Shown here: positions 44,981-54,899 of the stretch, in pieces
Layout of the letters: the number at the start of each line of letters is the position of its first letter
How positions within the stretch are numbered: position 1 is the first letter of the stretch
Origin: Lachnospiraceae bacterium
Lineage (GTDB): Bacteria; Bacillota; Clostridia; Lachnospirales; Lachnospiraceae
Direction of reading: 5' to 3'
Assembly: GCA_015057325.1 (NCBI GenBank)
Contig: SVEQ01000013.1
Coordinates: forward strand, 1-64,000
DNA length: 64,000 bases
Position numbers and translations under genes: made by a program
Notes under the pieces: generated by a model
Told to the model about the DNA's origin: nothing
What the model saw: only the letters and a program-made list of their open reading frames with translations
The model's database searches: none

Positions 44981-46006
44981 TTATTTATCCCAAATCATTA
45001 CTGTCTTACCGATAAGCTTATGAATATCCTTCTCAAAAGCTCTCGAAATATCTTTTAGTTCTCGAATAACAATCTGCTCACCGACTATATTTTCAAGATA
45101 ATCAACAACCTCAGGTTTCTCACTATAAAGGTTGACAAGCTTAACAAAATCTTCTCTTCCACTTCTGCTGCTTCCGACAAGTTTGAGTCCTTTCTCAAGA
45201 ATCATTCTTGTATTAATCGGAGCAAGATCTTCAGACACTCCAAGTATTCCAATGGTTCCCTGCGGATTGATATAGTCAATTATCTGGTTGATTGCCTTGT
45301 GAGCAGCACCACCACCCACACACTCAAAAGCATGATCCATAGAAAAATCCTCAGGAATGGAATTAACCAAATATGTTCCATCAGCAAAAGTAAAGTCCTG
45401 CAATTTTGATTCATTTACACCAAATACAAATACTTCCGTTTCAGGATACATAGTCTTTAACAAAAGCGATGTAATATATCCAAGGTTACCGTCACCCCAT
45501 ACACCAATTCTGTTGCGTCTTTCATGGGCAGTATCCATAAACCTTCCAATCGAATGAAGACTTACACTTACAAGTTCGCTAAATGCAGCAACCGTGTGAT
45601 TAATTCCATCAGGAAGTTTAACTAATCTGTCTGGTGATGTCTGCACATACTCCTGCAAAAAACCGTCTGTGCCACTTGCACGGAATCTCGAACTTCTAAG
45701 ATAGTTTTCCGCAATTATATCATCCTCTTCGCATGGGAGATTAGGAATCATAACAACGTAATCACCCACATTAAACTCACCGGTAGGATCATACATGACT
45801 TTTCCTATTGCTTCATGAATAAGTGCCATTGGAAGTTTCTTTCTTAAAATCTCCTCCGGACGTGTTCCCTGATAGTATCTCTGATCCGCATTACAGATTG
45901 AGAGATGTGTGGGACGCACTATGACATTCTCTTTATCAAATACAATATCTTTATATATTAATTCAAACTGTCTCGGTCTTTTTAACTGATATACAGCATT
46001 TAACAT
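44981..46006 (-). CDS. tarJ: Ribulose-5-phosphate reductase (TarJ-like zinc alcohol dehydrogenase)
   Basis: With TarI it makes CDP-ribitol: TarJ reduces ribulose-5-phosphate to ribitol-5-phosphate using NADPH. The 341-residue medium-chain dehydrogenase has zinc-ligand regions CNADQRYYQG and ALIHEAIGKV and the nucleotide-binding GVWGDGNLGY. Family membership and the gene's position next to tarI make this assignment good. It is separated from tarI by 1 nt and from the GT2 gene by 2 nt. Confidence 0.9.
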   Translation of the reverse strand: MLNAVYQLKRPRQFELIYKDIVFDKENVIVRPTHLSICNADQRYYQGTRPEEILRKKLPMALIHEAIGKVMYDPTGEFNVGDYVVMIPNLPCEEDDIIAENYLRSSRFRASGTDGFLQEYVQTSPDRLVKLPDGINHTVAAFSELVSVSLHSIGRFMDTAHERRNRIGVWGDGNLGYITSLLLKTMYPETEVFVFGVNESKLQDFTFADGTYLVNSIPEDFSMDHAFECVGGGAAHKAINQIIDYINPQGTIGILGVSEDLAPINTRMILEKGLKLVGSSRSGREDFVKLVNLYSEKPEVVDYLENIVGEQIVIRELKDISRAFEKDIHKLIGKTVMIWDK

Positions 46007-46007
46007 A

Positions 46008-46724
46008 TTACATGCCTCCTAACAACGACTCTGCAACTTTAAGATCATATGGATACGTAATCTTAATATTGGAAACCTCTCCTTCAACAAGATGAACATT
46101 GTCACCCTTAATAACTAAAATCTTACAAGCATCGGTAAGTATAGTCTTTTCTGAAGGTGTAAGTGACTCATAAAGTTCTCTAAGTCTCTTTGCACCAAAT
46201 GACTGTGGGGTCTGACCCTGATACATAACCGAACGATCAGGAATATTGGTTATAAGTTTATGATCTGTACTCTCGACGATTGTATCGGTTGCAGGAATTA
46301 CAGTATCACACGCTCCATATTCCTTTGCGTAACGAATGTTCTCCTCGAGTATTCTATGAGTAACAAACGGTCTTACCGAGTCATGAGTAACTATTATTGT
46401 TTCATCATCAAGTAAGCCTTCCTTCTCAATATATGCAATAGCATTCATGATAGTTTCATTTCTTGATGCACCGCCCTCGATAACAACTATATTGTCATAA
46501 TTAGGGATATTCTTTTTGATAAGATCCTGCGTATGCTTAATCCACTGCTTAGGTGATAATACAAGCACCTTCTCAAACTCTGAATTAACCGCAAATTTCT
46601 CAATTGTATGAACAATGATTGGCTTTCCGCCAATCTCCATAAATTGCTTTGGCTTTTCTACGTTACCCATACGGGTTCCGATTCCTCCTGCAAGTACTAC
46701 TCCAAAAACATTACTACGTTCCAT
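46008..46724 (-). CDS. tarI: D-ribitol-5-phosphate cytidylyltransferase
   Basis: Converts CTP and ribitol-5-phosphate to CDP-ribitol. The 238-residue protein has the nucleotide-binding loop VVLAGGIGTRMGN followed by EKPKQFMEI, and DSVRPFV; it is related to IspD but adjacent to a TarJ-like gene, which favours TarI. AGGAGG lies upstream. It sits between the CDP-polyol transferase gene and tarJ. Confidence 0.9.
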   Translation of the reverse strand: MERSNVFGVVLAGGIGTRMGNVEKPKQFMEIGGKPIIVHTIEKFAVNSEFEKVLVLSPKQWIKHTQDLIKKNIPNYDNIVVIEGGASRNETIMNAIAYIEKEGLLDDETIIVTHDSVRPFVTHRILEENIRYAKEYGACDTVIPATDTIVESTDHKLITNIPDRSVMYQGQTPQSFGAKRLRELYESLTPSEKTILTDACKILVIKGDNVHLVEGEVSNIKITYPYDLKVAESLLGGM

Positions 46725-46753
46725 TGTTTTACCTCCTGTATTAAATAAAACTG

Positions 46754-47908
46754 TTATTGTTGTTTTGCATTTATATAGTCAAGAATCCTCTTTGTTGCAT
46801 GTCCGTCACAGCCGTTCATATACAACTCTTTAAAATGATTCAAACGCTCATAATCAAAATTATCTATGTTGTCTATCGCATCAACAAGTTGCTTCATATT
46901 ATCGCAAACCGGTCCCGGTACAAACTCCCTGTACGGATAATAAAATCCTCTCTCTTTTTCATAATCCTCAAGGTCATATGAATAAAAAATAATCGGCTTA
47001 TCCATAAGCGAGTATTCAAATACAACCGACGAATAATCTGTAATACAAATATCTGACGCAATTATCAAATCTTCAATCGTAATGTCTCTATCGGCATTGA
47101 CGCAAAAATCCTGCATTTCGTCAGGGATTACCAACCCTTCCTTAACAAAAGGGTGATTCTTAATTACAAATACATATTTATCACGATACTTTTTAAGTCT
47201 TTCAATATCAAACTCATACGGTCCTGCCGCCTTATCAATACTTCCACGAAAAGTCGGAAGATATGCAATTACTTTCTTCCCACTTACATCGATTGGCAGT
47301 TTGCTTAAATGTTGCTTTGCCATATTGACGTATTCCTTATCAAAATACATGTCAGTTCTCGAAACGCCAAGAGGTTTGACAATTCCTGACTCTTTCGACA
47401 GACCAAAGGCTTCTTCATAAGCCCAGCACACTTCTTTTCCACTAACCGTAACAAGACTGTAATTTCTATGTCCCGAATAACGTCTAAGCGATTTTAAATC
47501 ATCACCAAAGTTCTTATCGGCAACACTAAAGCCCCATTTCTTAAACGCTCCGCAGGCATGCCATAGTTGAATAAGTTTTGTTTCTTTTCTAAGTCTGAAT
47601 GCACCAAAAAGGCTATTTGACTCATCTATAAAAACATAGGCAGCATCACCAATATTGCCAATTAATTCTAAAGATCTTTTAATTATTGTTCCCCACGAAG
47701 ACGACGATACTTTGAGAAAACAAACACTAACCTCGTATCCCAAAGTTTTAAGTTCTTCATACAATAATTTGAAATTGTCAGTTATATAATCTTCGTGAGT
47801 TTCTACAAAAACAACCTTCTTGTTGTTAATCTTTTTTTTCGAAGATAACTTGTATCGACACGGATATAGCAATCCAAATACTATCCGTTTAACAACGCTT
47901 CTAAACAT
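46754..47908 (-). CDS. CDP-polyol phosphotransferase (TarL/TagF-like)
   Basis: A 384-residue GT-B type enzyme of the Glyphos_transf family that adds polyol phosphate to a lipid-linked chain. Seen are LWHACGAFKKWG, YLPTFRGS, IKNHPFVK and CITDYSSVVFEYS. It closely resembles the first half of the fusion at 21628-24171. Given tarI/tarJ next to it, a ribitol-phosphate polymerase or primase is likely; glycerol phosphate is possible. An internal promoter precedes it (47959-47987). Confidence 0.88.
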   Translation of the reverse strand: MFRSVVKRIVFGLLYPCRYKLSSKKKINNKKVVFVETHEDYITDNFKLLYEELKTLGYEVSVCFLKVSSSSWGTIIKRSLELIGNIGDAAYVFIDESNSLFGAFRLRKETKLIQLWHACGAFKKWGFSVADKNFGDDLKSLRRYSGHRNYSLVTVSGKEVCWAYEEAFGLSKESGIVKPLGVSRTDMYFDKEYVNMAKQHLSKLPIDVSGKKVIAYLPTFRGSIDKAAGPYEFDIERLKKYRDKYVFVIKNHPFVKEGLVIPDEMQDFCVNADRDITIEDLIIASDICITDYSSVVFEYSLMDKPIIFYSYDLEDYEKERGFYYPYREFVPGPVCDNMKQLVDAIDNIDNFDYERLNHFKELYMNGCDGHATKRILDYINAKQQ

Positions 47909-47958
47909 TAACCTTCCTCATATTATCAATATTATAATCTGATAACACCCAATTAAAT

Positions 47959-47987
47959 ATTGTACCATACATCTTATTTATTAACAA
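47959..47987 (-). promoter_or_regulatory. Internal promoter in the tar-like cluster
   Basis: Minus-strand -35 TTGTTA (47982-47987), 17-nt spacer, -10 TACAAT (47959-47964), in the only sizeable gap (93 nt) of the cluster. Confidence 0.58.
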
Positions 47988-48001
47988 GTTAAGCCCAAAG
48001 C

Positions 48002-49177
48002 TTACTTAGTTACCTCTGCTATCCTCTTACATACATGCTCTGTTGCTTTGCCGGTTTCGTATGAGCCAAGCTCTGTTAAATGCTTTTCTACATCAGCACA
48101 ATACTCTTGCATCTTATTATTATCATTTAACAAGGAAATAATCTCTGATACAACCTCCCTTAAGTTGCCTGATAATGGGAATGGCCATTCCTGTAAACCG
48201 ACATAAAAGCCATTTTCTTTTGTATATTCTTTTCTGTCCGGTGCAAATAAAACACAAGGTCTTTTCAAAAACGCATAATCCCAAACACAAGAAGAGTAAT
48301 CGGTAATCATTACATCTGCCGCACACAGAAGCTCCTGCATATCAGGATAATCATCAGCATAAATGACCTTATCTCCTATAACCTTCACATTAGAAAGTTC
48401 GTTTTGATATCTGTGGTATCTGCTGATAACATACCATTCGCCACCATTTAGATTTAACTGCTGCAATACATAATTAGCATCCAAAGTAACATTCTTTTTT
48501 AGGTTTCTGTATGTTGGCGCATACAAAACAACCTTTCCGTCTTCCGGGATATTGTAAAACTCTTTAACTTTCCTTGCCACAGCATTAACATCGCCACTTA
48601 TCAACAGGTCATTGCGTGGTGTGCCTGCTTTGAATACCTCGCCTTTATATCCGTAGGTTTTTCGGATCATTTGTTCCTCTTGAACCTTGCAGCTTGAAAG
48701 AAACAAATTCATATTTTTAGCACAGAAGGCCGCACGTTTTTTTGTTGCCCAGTTAGCGTCTGTGCGCTCATTTTCAACCTTTTTGTAGGCTCCACCACCG
48801 TGCCATGTATTAATAACATATTGGGATTTTCTAAATGGAAACCATGGAATATACGAACCATTAGAGACTATAACCTTAGAGGTTAATAACATAGGAAAAG
48901 AAGAAACAGCAAAGTGCTTCTTAACCTTTGCCCCTTCTTCTTCCAAAAAATGATATTTTGCAGGATCCTTTACCATCCACACGTATTCATATTGTCCGGG
49001 ATAATTATCCCTTAAATACTGATAAATATACTTGGGATTGCATGAATAATCGTAAGAATTACCACCGGTAAGTCCCGTAAATAATATTCTGTTTTTTTTG
49101 ACAGGTCTAAGTCGCAATGGAAATGTTGCAACTTTAACCGCCTCCGAGAAAATAACTTTCAAAAAAGCCTTATTCAT
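48002..49177 (-). CDS. CDP-glycerol/ribitol transferase (TagB/TagF-like)
   Basis: A 391-residue second member of the same transferase family, more distant. It has TWHGGGAYKKV, LYAPTYRNLKK, ISRYHRYQ and MITDYSSCVWDYAFLKRP. As in classical systems, one such enzyme could prime the chain on the linkage unit and another extend it. It begins 9 nt after the sugar transferase gene ends, so the two are coupled. Confidence 0.88.
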   Translation of the reverse strand: MNKAFLKVIFSEAVKVATFPLRLRPVKKNRILFTGLTGGNSYDYSCNPKYIYQYLRDNYPGQYEYVWMVKDPAKYHFLEEEGAKVKKHFAVSSFPMLLTSKVIVSNGSYIPWFPFRKSQYVINTWHGGGAYKKVENERTDANWATKKRAAFCAKNMNLFLSSCKVQEEQMIRKTYGYKGEVFKAGTPRNDLLISGDVNAVARKVKEFYNIPEDGKVVLYAPTYRNLKKNVTLDANYVLQQLNLNGGEWYVISRYHRYQNELSNVKVIGDKVIYADDYPDMQELLCAADVMITDYSSCVWDYAFLKRPCVLFAPDRKEYTKENGFYVGLQEWPFPLSGNLREVVSEIISLLNDNNKMQEYCADVEKHLTELGSYETGKATEHVCKRIAEVTK

Positions 49178-49186
49178 TATGGATAA

Positions 49187-50554
49187 TTACTCCTTCTTGC
49201 TTTTTATGGCAGTTATCTGACTTGGATCAATTCCTTCCGTATTATCCTTTTGGAAAAGAATCTTAAATGTAAGCAAAATGAGCTTAACGTCAAGCCATAT
49301 TGAATAATTCTCGATATAGGTAAGATCAAGTTTTAACTTGTCATACGGTGTAGTATTATACTTACCATATACCTGTGCATAACCGGTAAGACCGGCTTTC
49401 ACCTTAAGTCTGAAATCAAACTCCGGTATTATCTGCTGGTACTGCTTTGCAATTTCAGGACGTTCAGGTCTTGGGCCTACCAAAGACATGTCCCCTTTGA
49501 TAATATTAATAAGTTGTGGAAACTCATCAAAATGGCATGCTCTAAGCACTTTGCCGACAGGTGTTACTCTGTCATCATTTTTCTTTGCAAGTTGTGCACC
49601 ATCTTTTTCAGAATCTATTCTCATACTTCTGAACTTATAAATATTAAACACCTTACCGTCAATCGTAAGACGCGGCTGTTTGTAAAGAATCGGGCCTCCG
49701 TCATATATCTTGATAAGCAAAGATATGATAATAAACAAAGGCATAAATACAACCGCTATAGGAATACTGATTATCAAGTCAAGCAATCTCTTAAATATAA
49801 TCTGATCTCCCGAAAGGCCCTTGTTTCTTGAAAGATATAACGGTGTGTCAAATATATGAATATTATCTGCACCTCTTAAAAGAATATCCGAAATCTTAGG
49901 TGTAACGTAAGTTCTTACGCATTCCATGAAGCATCTCTTAAGAATGATATTTCTCTCGTATGCAGGGATATCATAGATTAATACCGCTTCGTAATCCTTA
50001 ACCATGTCACATACAGCATCAAGTGGCTCCTCGTTAAGATCCGCAATATCACATATCTCGTACTTGTCCTGTCGCGAACTCATTTTGAGTATCATGTCAT
50101 CAGGGTCTCTGTCATAACAGACCAAAAGCATTTGTCTTGGTGGATAAAGTGCTGCATAAATAAGTTTACATATTAACACCCACAATAAAATGCATATCAA
50201 TTGTACAAGAGTCATCTTAACAATAGGTGCAGAACTTAAATACTTTCTACTGATAAGAACGACCTGAACATACGCAACAATATTAGCACTTACAAGTGAC
50301 AATATCTGTGAATACAGGACGTCCATAAGTCTTAAATATCCTATCTTAAAGCCTCCATACAAATTGGTAAGCAAGAACAATATAAGTCCATACATACCGA
50401 TAACCGCCCAGTCACCTCGACGAAAGAACGGAATCTTTAATTGCTGTACATAAAATCCGTACCATACATACGCAAATAATGCCACATGAATAGCCAGTAT
50501 AACAAATCCCTCAAAGAAACTTATTACTCTTTTAAAACGCTCACGTTTTTTCAT
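49187..50554 (-). CDS. Undecaprenyl-phosphate sugar phosphotransferase (WcaJ/WbaP-like)
   Basis: A polyprenol-phosphate hexose-1-phosphate transferase that starts synthesis on the lipid carrier. The 455-residue protein has four to five N-terminal membrane helices (about 12-140), a CoA-binding-like middle region (about 145-250) and a C-terminal bacterial sugar transferase domain (about 258-440) with FKRLLDLI, YKFRSMR, DEFPQLINIIKGDMSLVGPRP and GLTGYAQV. It would replace TagO or supply a different first sugar. It lies 24 nt after glmM. Confidence 0.92.
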   Translation of the reverse strand: MKKRERFKRVISFFEGFVILAIHVALFAYVWYGFYVQQLKIPFFRRGDWAVIGMYGLILFLLTNLYGGFKIGYLRLMDVLYSQILSLVSANIVAYVQVVLISRKYLSSAPIVKMTLVQLICILLWVLICKLIYAALYPPRQMLLVCYDRDPDDMILKMSSRQDKYEICDIADLNEEPLDAVCDMVKDYEAVLIYDIPAYERNIILKRCFMECVRTYVTPKISDILLRGADNIHIFDTPLYLSRNKGLSGDQIIFKRLLDLIISIPIAVVFMPLFIIISLLIKIYDGGPILYKQPRLTIDGKVFNIYKFRSMRIDSEKDGAQLAKKNDDRVTPVGKVLRACHFDEFPQLINIIKGDMSLVGPRPERPEIAKQYQQIIPEFDFRLKVKAGLTGYAQVYGKYNTTPYDKLKLDLTYIENYSIWLDVKLILLTFKILFQKDNTEGIDPSQITAIKSKKE

Positions 50555-50578
50555 TACGAAAACACCTCAAAAACGATA

Positions 50579-51931
50579 TTAAATCGCATGTCCTTTACTC
50601 TTAATTACACTTACAACTTCATCAACATACTTTTTACAAAGTTCATCGGTAGATGCCTCTACCATTACACGAATAACCGGTTCTGTACCACTTTCTCGAA
50701 GAAGAATTCTTCCGTCATCGCCAAGTGCTTCCTCTACCTTCTTAACTGCGGCAACAACATCTGCATCTTCTCTCGCTTCAGGCTTACTCTTAACCTTAAC
50801 ATTTTCAAGAAGCTGAGGATAAATCTTTAAATCTCTAAACAGTTCAGATGCTTTAACCTTCTTCTCGAGAACAACCTCCATTAACTTAATTGATGTAAGC
50901 ACACCGTCTCCGGTTGTTGCATACTTTGAGAAAATGATATGACCGCTCTGCTCTCCACCGAGAGAATGACCATTCTCCATCATATTCTCAAATACATACT
51001 TATCACCAACTGCAGTCTTCTCGTATGCAATGTTTTTCTTATCAAGCGCCTTGTATAGTCCAAGGTTAGACATAATTGTTGTTACAACCGTGTTGTTATT
51101 AAGCTCGCCTTTTTCGGAAAGATAACATCCACACGCATAAAGGATCTTATCTCCGTCTATAATCTCTCCGTTTTCATCTACCGCAAGACAACGGTCAGCA
51201 TCACCATCATAGGCAAAGCCAATATCAAGCTGCTTATCTTTGACTAACTGTACTAATTGCTCAATGTGAGTGGAACCACAATTCTCATTAATATTAGTTC
51301 CGTCAGGCTCATTGTTAATAACATAAGTCTTTGCACCCAACGCTTCAAATACTGCCTTAGCAACCGTTGATGATGCACCATTAGCACAATCAAGACCGAT
51401 TCTTTTATGTTTGTAAGATCTTGTTGCCAATGTCATAAGATAACCTATGTATCTGTTTCTTCCCATAGAATAATCAACAGTTTTACCTATCTGCTCACGC
51501 TTTGCAAAAGGTATTTCTTCTATCTCACCGTCAATGTATCTTTCTATTTCATTCTCAACCTCAGCCTCAAGTTTTGAGCCCTGACCGTTAATAACCTTAA
51601 TTCCGTTATCATAATACGGATTATGACTTGCAGAAATCATAATACCGCAATCAAACTCATCAAGTCTTACAATGTACGATACACTTGGTGTAGGCGTAAC
51701 ATGCATAAGATAAACATCTGCTCCGCTGGCAGTAAGTCCCGCAACCAACGAGTACTCAAACATGTACGAAGAACGTCTTGTATCCTTACCGATAACGATA
51801 CTTGCCTTACCGTCCTCATGCTGTTTGCCATAATAATAACCAAGGTATCTTCCAACCTTATATGCGTGCTCCACAGTCAAATTGACATTAGCCTCTCCTC
51901 TGAAACCGTCAGTACCAAAATACTTTCCCAT
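50579..51931 (-). CDS. glmM: Phosphoglucosamine mutase
   Basis: Converts glucosamine-6-phosphate (the GlmS product) to glucosamine-1-phosphate. The 450-residue phosphohexomutase has the phosphoserine loop ISASHNPYYDNGIK, metal loop DGDADR and the substrate loop GGEQSGH, then the phosphate-binding RESGTEP. GAGAGG lies about 10 nt before the ATG. It is the second gene of the operon starting with dgk. Confidence 0.95.
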   Translation of the reverse strand: MGKYFGTDGFRGEANVNLTVEHAYKVGRYLGYYYGKQHEDGKASIVIGKDTRRSSYMFEYSLVAGLTASGADVYLMHVTPTPSVSYIVRLDEFDCGIMISASHNPYYDNGIKVINGQGSKLEAEVENEIERYIDGEIEEIPFAKREQIGKTVDYSMGRNRYIGYLMTLATRSYKHKRIGLDCANGASSTVAKAVFEALGAKTYVINNEPDGTNINENCGSTHIEQLVQLVKDKQLDIGFAYDGDADRCLAVDENGEIIDGDKILYACGCYLSEKGELNNNTVVTTIMSNLGLYKALDKKNIAYEKTAVGDKYVFENMMENGHSLGGEQSGHIIFSKYATTGDGVLTSIKLMEVVLEKKVKASELFRDLKIYPQLLENVKVKSKPEAREDADVVAAVKKVEEALGDDGRILLRESGTEPVIRVMVEASTDELCKKYVDEVVSVIKSKGHAI

Positions 51932-51949
51932 AACAAAAAAACCTCTCGT

Positions 51950-52837
51950 TTAATTTTTCTTAATTATACTTACCGCATGTTTCATATTAACAATCTCCGC
52001 ATACGTTACACTTCCGCCGAACTCGCCGTCCAGTGTCCAAGGCACTGTCTCCTCTGCCTCTATAACTATCTTTTTTGACATAACCTGATACATATAATCA
52101 GGATTAAACTCGCCCATAAAGTATGATGTTACTGTAGCCTGAAAATCTATCGGATTCTTGGGATACTTAACAAAAAGTGCCTCAAAATACCCGTCATCTA
52201 ATTGAGCAAGCTTTGCATTAGGACTTGGGAATCCACCAACCGTAAGTGAGTTAGTGACCATTCCGAGAATGAAATCATCCTCTATTACTCCGTCATCATA
52301 TTCTATTTTCATATGGTACGAAGTAAGATTAGCCATGCTCTTAATGCCTTCAAAAACATACGCCATATGACCAAATGCATTCTTATATTCCTGCGGTGTT
52401 GTATATGTCACCTCAGTAAATGCTCCAAATGCCGCAACATATACAAAACTATCACCGTTAAATGATCCGATATCGATTGGCTTTTGTCCGTACTTAACTA
52501 TTCTTTTGGCCGCTCTTATCGGGTCTTTGGGGATACCTAAACTTCTAGCAAAATCATTGGTAGTTCCACATGGGATATAACCGATTGGAGTATCACATCC
52601 ACATTCCATACATCCTGCCACAACCTCATCTAATGTACCATCACCGCCGGCACAAACAATAAGCTTATAAAGCCACCCTTCCTCTGATACGATTCTTTTG
52701 GCATCACCTTTAGACTGTGTCGGATATACCTTAACATCATATCCGCCCTTAACAAATATATCAACAATATCAAAAAGTCTGCTCTTGATATGTTTTCTTC
52801 CCGCTGAAGGATTGAGAATGAAAATCATACTTTCCAT
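51950..52837 (-). CDS. Diacylglycerol kinase-like lipid kinase (YegS/DgkB family)
   Basis: A 295-residue soluble kinase with the NPSAGRK start, the nucleotide motif GGDGTLDEVVAG and PCGTTNDFARSLGI. DgkB recycles the diacylglycerol released when LtaS takes glycerol phosphate from phosphatidylglycerol; two LtaS-like genes are in this window. Heads the operon with glmM and the tar-like genes. AGGAGG lies 11 nt before the ATG used. Confidence 0.9.
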   Translation of the reverse strand: MESMIFILNPSAGRKHIKSRLFDIVDIFVKGGYDVKVYPTQSKGDAKRIVSEEGWLYKLIVCAGGDGTLDEVVAGCMECGCDTPIGYIPCGTTNDFARSLGIPKDPIRAAKRIVKYGQKPIDIGSFNGDSFVYVAAFGAFTEVTYTTPQEYKNAFGHMAYVFEGIKSMANLTSYHMKIEYDDGVIEDDFILGMVTNSLTVGGFPSPNAKLAQLDDGYFEALFVKYPKNPIDFQATVTSYFMGEFNPDYMYQVMSKKIVIEAEETVPWTLDGEFGGSVTYAEIVNMKHAVSIIKKN

Positions 52838-52882
52838 TTGCCAGGTGTCCTCCTAATAAAAATATAATTACGCAACCGTTTT

Positions 52883-52911
52883 ATTATACCCATTTTTTAC
52901 AATTTTTGCAA
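52883..52911 (-). promoter_or_regulatory. Promoter for the dgk-glmM-tar operon
   Basis: Minus-strand -35 TTGCAA (52906-52911), 17-nt spacer, -10 TATAAT (52883-52888). Confidence 0.78.
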
Positions 52912-52916
52912 GATTA

Positions 52917-53594
52917 TCAATTGCTTTTATATCTTGCTATAAACTCTTCATATCCCGCTCTTCTCAACTTACAACTTGGGCAGTTTCCGCAACCGTCACC
53001 CTTTATTCCGTTATAACATGTAAGCGTCATATTCTTAACCAAATCAAGTCCGCCCAAATCATCTGCAAGTTTCCACGTCTGTGCCTTATCAATCCACATA
53101 AGCGGTGTTTCAATACAAAACGTATAGTCCATTGCAAGGTTAAGTGTTGCATTAAGTGACTTAATAAAAACATCCCTGCAATCCGGGTAGCCCGAAAAAT
53201 CACTCTGAGATACTCCTGTAATTAAATCCGTTATTCCCTTTTGCTTTGCATATACGGCTGCAAATGTAATAAACAGCATGTTTCTTCCATCAACCACACT
53301 GTTAGGTGGGGCATCCGTCGGTGCCGTTTCATCTACGTCAATATCGCTTCTCGTAAGAGAATTAGGCGCTAACTGATTAAGCAGAGACATATCAAGCACG
53401 TGCCACTTAACATTTAACTTATCAGTTATTTCCTTGGCACATTCCAATTCCTTCTTATGACGCTGTCCGTAATCAAACGAAACCGCTTCAACTTCCTTAT
53501 ATCTTTTAAGCGCCCACAAAAGACAGGTTGTGCTGTCCTGTCCGCCAGAAAAAATAACTACAGCTTTATCCTTATTTCTCGTATTCATATTCAT
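52917..53594 (-). CDS. queC: 7-cyano-7-deazaguanine (preQ0) synthase
   Basis: ATP-dependent conversion of 7-carboxy-7-deazaguanine to preQ0 in queuosine synthesis. The 225-residue protein carries the PP-loop [15 protein letters not shown] and the zinc-binding [11 protein letters not shown] near its end. It is the last gene of queD-queE-folE-queC, 15 nt after folE. Confidence 0.95.
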   Translation of the reverse strand: MNMNTRNKDKAVVIFSGGQDSTTCLLWALKRYKEVEAVSFDYGQRHKKELECAKEITDKLNVKWHVLDMSLLNQLAPNSLTRSDIDVDETAPTDAPPNSVVDGRNMLFITFAAVYAKQKGITDLITGVSQSDFSGYPDCRDVFIKSLNATLNLAMDYTFCIETPLMWIDKAQTWKLADDLGGLDLVKNMTLTCYNGIKGDGCGNCPSCKLRRAGYEEFIARYKSN

Positions 53595-53609
53595 AATTAC
53601 ATCTTCCTC

Positions 53610-54191
53610 CTACTTCTTTAACAAAAGCATCAACTTATTCTGCATATTAATATCATTTTCAAATTGGCCTCTAAAAGTAGTTGTCACCGTAGTTGCAGCA
53701 GACTTTTTAATTCCTCTTGCACTCATACAACTGTGAGTTCCCTCAATATACACGGCAACATCAGGAGAATTAGTTGCTTTCTGTATTATTTCCGCAATAT
53801 CCGTTCCTATTCGCTCCTGAAGCTGAAGTCTTTTTGCAACGAGATCTGCAATTCTTGCGATTTTGCTAAGTCCAATAACTTTACCCTTTGGTATGTACGC
53901 TACCGAAACCTTCATGTCATACATAAGCGCAAGATGATGCTCACAATAACTAAACACGTCGATATCTCTTACAACAACCATATCCTGTTTGCCATCATCG
54001 GTTATCTCAAAGCATTTTGAATACATTTGGGCAATCTCGTCGTTAGTATAATTCATGCCGTCAAAAACCTCTGCATACATACGTGCAACTCTGTCAGGAG
54101 TATCTTTTAATCCCTCACGATTAGGGTCGTCTCCCAACGCCTCTATAATACCTTTAATATGCTTTTTAATTGCTTCCTGATCAATAGCCAT
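53610..54191 (-). CDS. folE: GTP cyclohydrolase I
   Basis: Makes 7,8-dihydroneopterin triphosphate from GTP, shared first step of folate and queuosine synthesis. The 193-residue protein shows the zinc site [21 protein letters not shown] and FRGQF. Its place inside the queuosine operon suggests that supply to QueD is its main task here. It lies 17 nt after queE. Confidence 0.96.
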   Translation of the reverse strand: MAIDQEAIKKHIKGIIEALGDDPNREGLKDTPDRVARMYAEVFDGMNYTNDEIAQMYSKCFEITDDGKQDMVVVRDIDVFSYCEHHLALMYDMKVSVAYIPKGKVIGLSKIARIADLVAKRLQLQERIGTDIAEIIQKATNSPDVAVYIEGTHSCMSARGIKKSAATTVTTTFRGQFENDINMQNKLMLLLKK

Positions 54192-54208
54192 GTTAATCCT
54201 CCATTTTC

Positions 54209-54898
54209 TTATACACCGCGTTTATCCGGATCCCATATATATTTGTGTAACTGAAGTTGAACATTGACATCATTAAGTCTGTGTTCAACCAGATATTTTA
54301 CAATTTCCTCAGGTTCTATTTTACCAAAGCAAGGGCTAATATATATCCCGCAGCCTTTCTTTGTCAAATTGTATTGATTTATTATCCTATTTGTTTGTTC
54401 AATGTCTTCTATGCTTCCCACAACAAACTTGACTGTATCTTGACTTCTTACATTCTTGTAATTATCAAGACACATCTTTCTTTCCATTCCACTTGCACCG
54501 GTTTTGTAATCAAGTGTGAATGATACATTGTCCGGTTCATTCTTCATGTATGGTTTGATATTGACACTGCCGTTAGTTTCGATTTCTACACGAATATCTT
54601 CAAGTTTTCGAAGTCTTTCTAACAAATAACCGATTCCTTCCTGAATTAACGGTTCTCCGCCGGTTAAGGTAATATTCTTCACTCCGGATTCTTGTATTAT
54701 GTCAACCAATTCTTCCGATGTATGTTCTTTATATTCAACATTTTTTTCATTTGCCCATTTCGTATCACAATACTCACAATTAAGATTACAACCGGCAAAC
54801 CTTATAAACATCGCAAGCTGTCCTGCACGTCTTCCTTCGCCGTTAATACTTATGAAATGTTCTACAACCTTATAGGTATATTCATTATTATTTGTCAT
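54209..54898 (-). CDS. queE: 7-carboxy-7-deazaguanine synthase (radical SAM)
   Basis: Radical SAM enzyme that rearranges 6-carboxytetrahydropterin to 7-carboxy-7-deazaguanine. The 229-residue protein has [12 protein letters not shown], the CxxxCxxC cluster, preceded by [11 protein letters not shown]. The start chosen, [11 protein letters not shown], begins 1 nt after the queD stop; reading 13 codons further upstream overlaps queD. Translation is probably coupled to queD, since the local ribosome site is weak. Confidence 0.92.
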   Translation of the reverse strand: MTNNNEYTYKVVEHFISINGEGRRAGQLAMFIRFAGCNLNCEYCDTKWANEKNVEYKEHTSEELVDIIQESGVKNITLTGGEPLIQEGIGYLLERLRKLEDIRVEIETNGSVNIKPYMKNEPDNVSFTLDYKTGASGMERKMCLDNYKNVRSQDTVKFVVGSIEDIEQTNRIINQYNLTKKGCGIYISPCFGKIEPEEIVKYLVEHRLNDVNVQLQLHKYIWDPDKRGV

Positions 54899-54899
54899 A

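Noticed and set aside
51623-52078. 151-codon plus-strand open frame across glmM and dgk
   Set aside because: Lies antisense to two well-supported genes and has no recognisable features or ribosome site.
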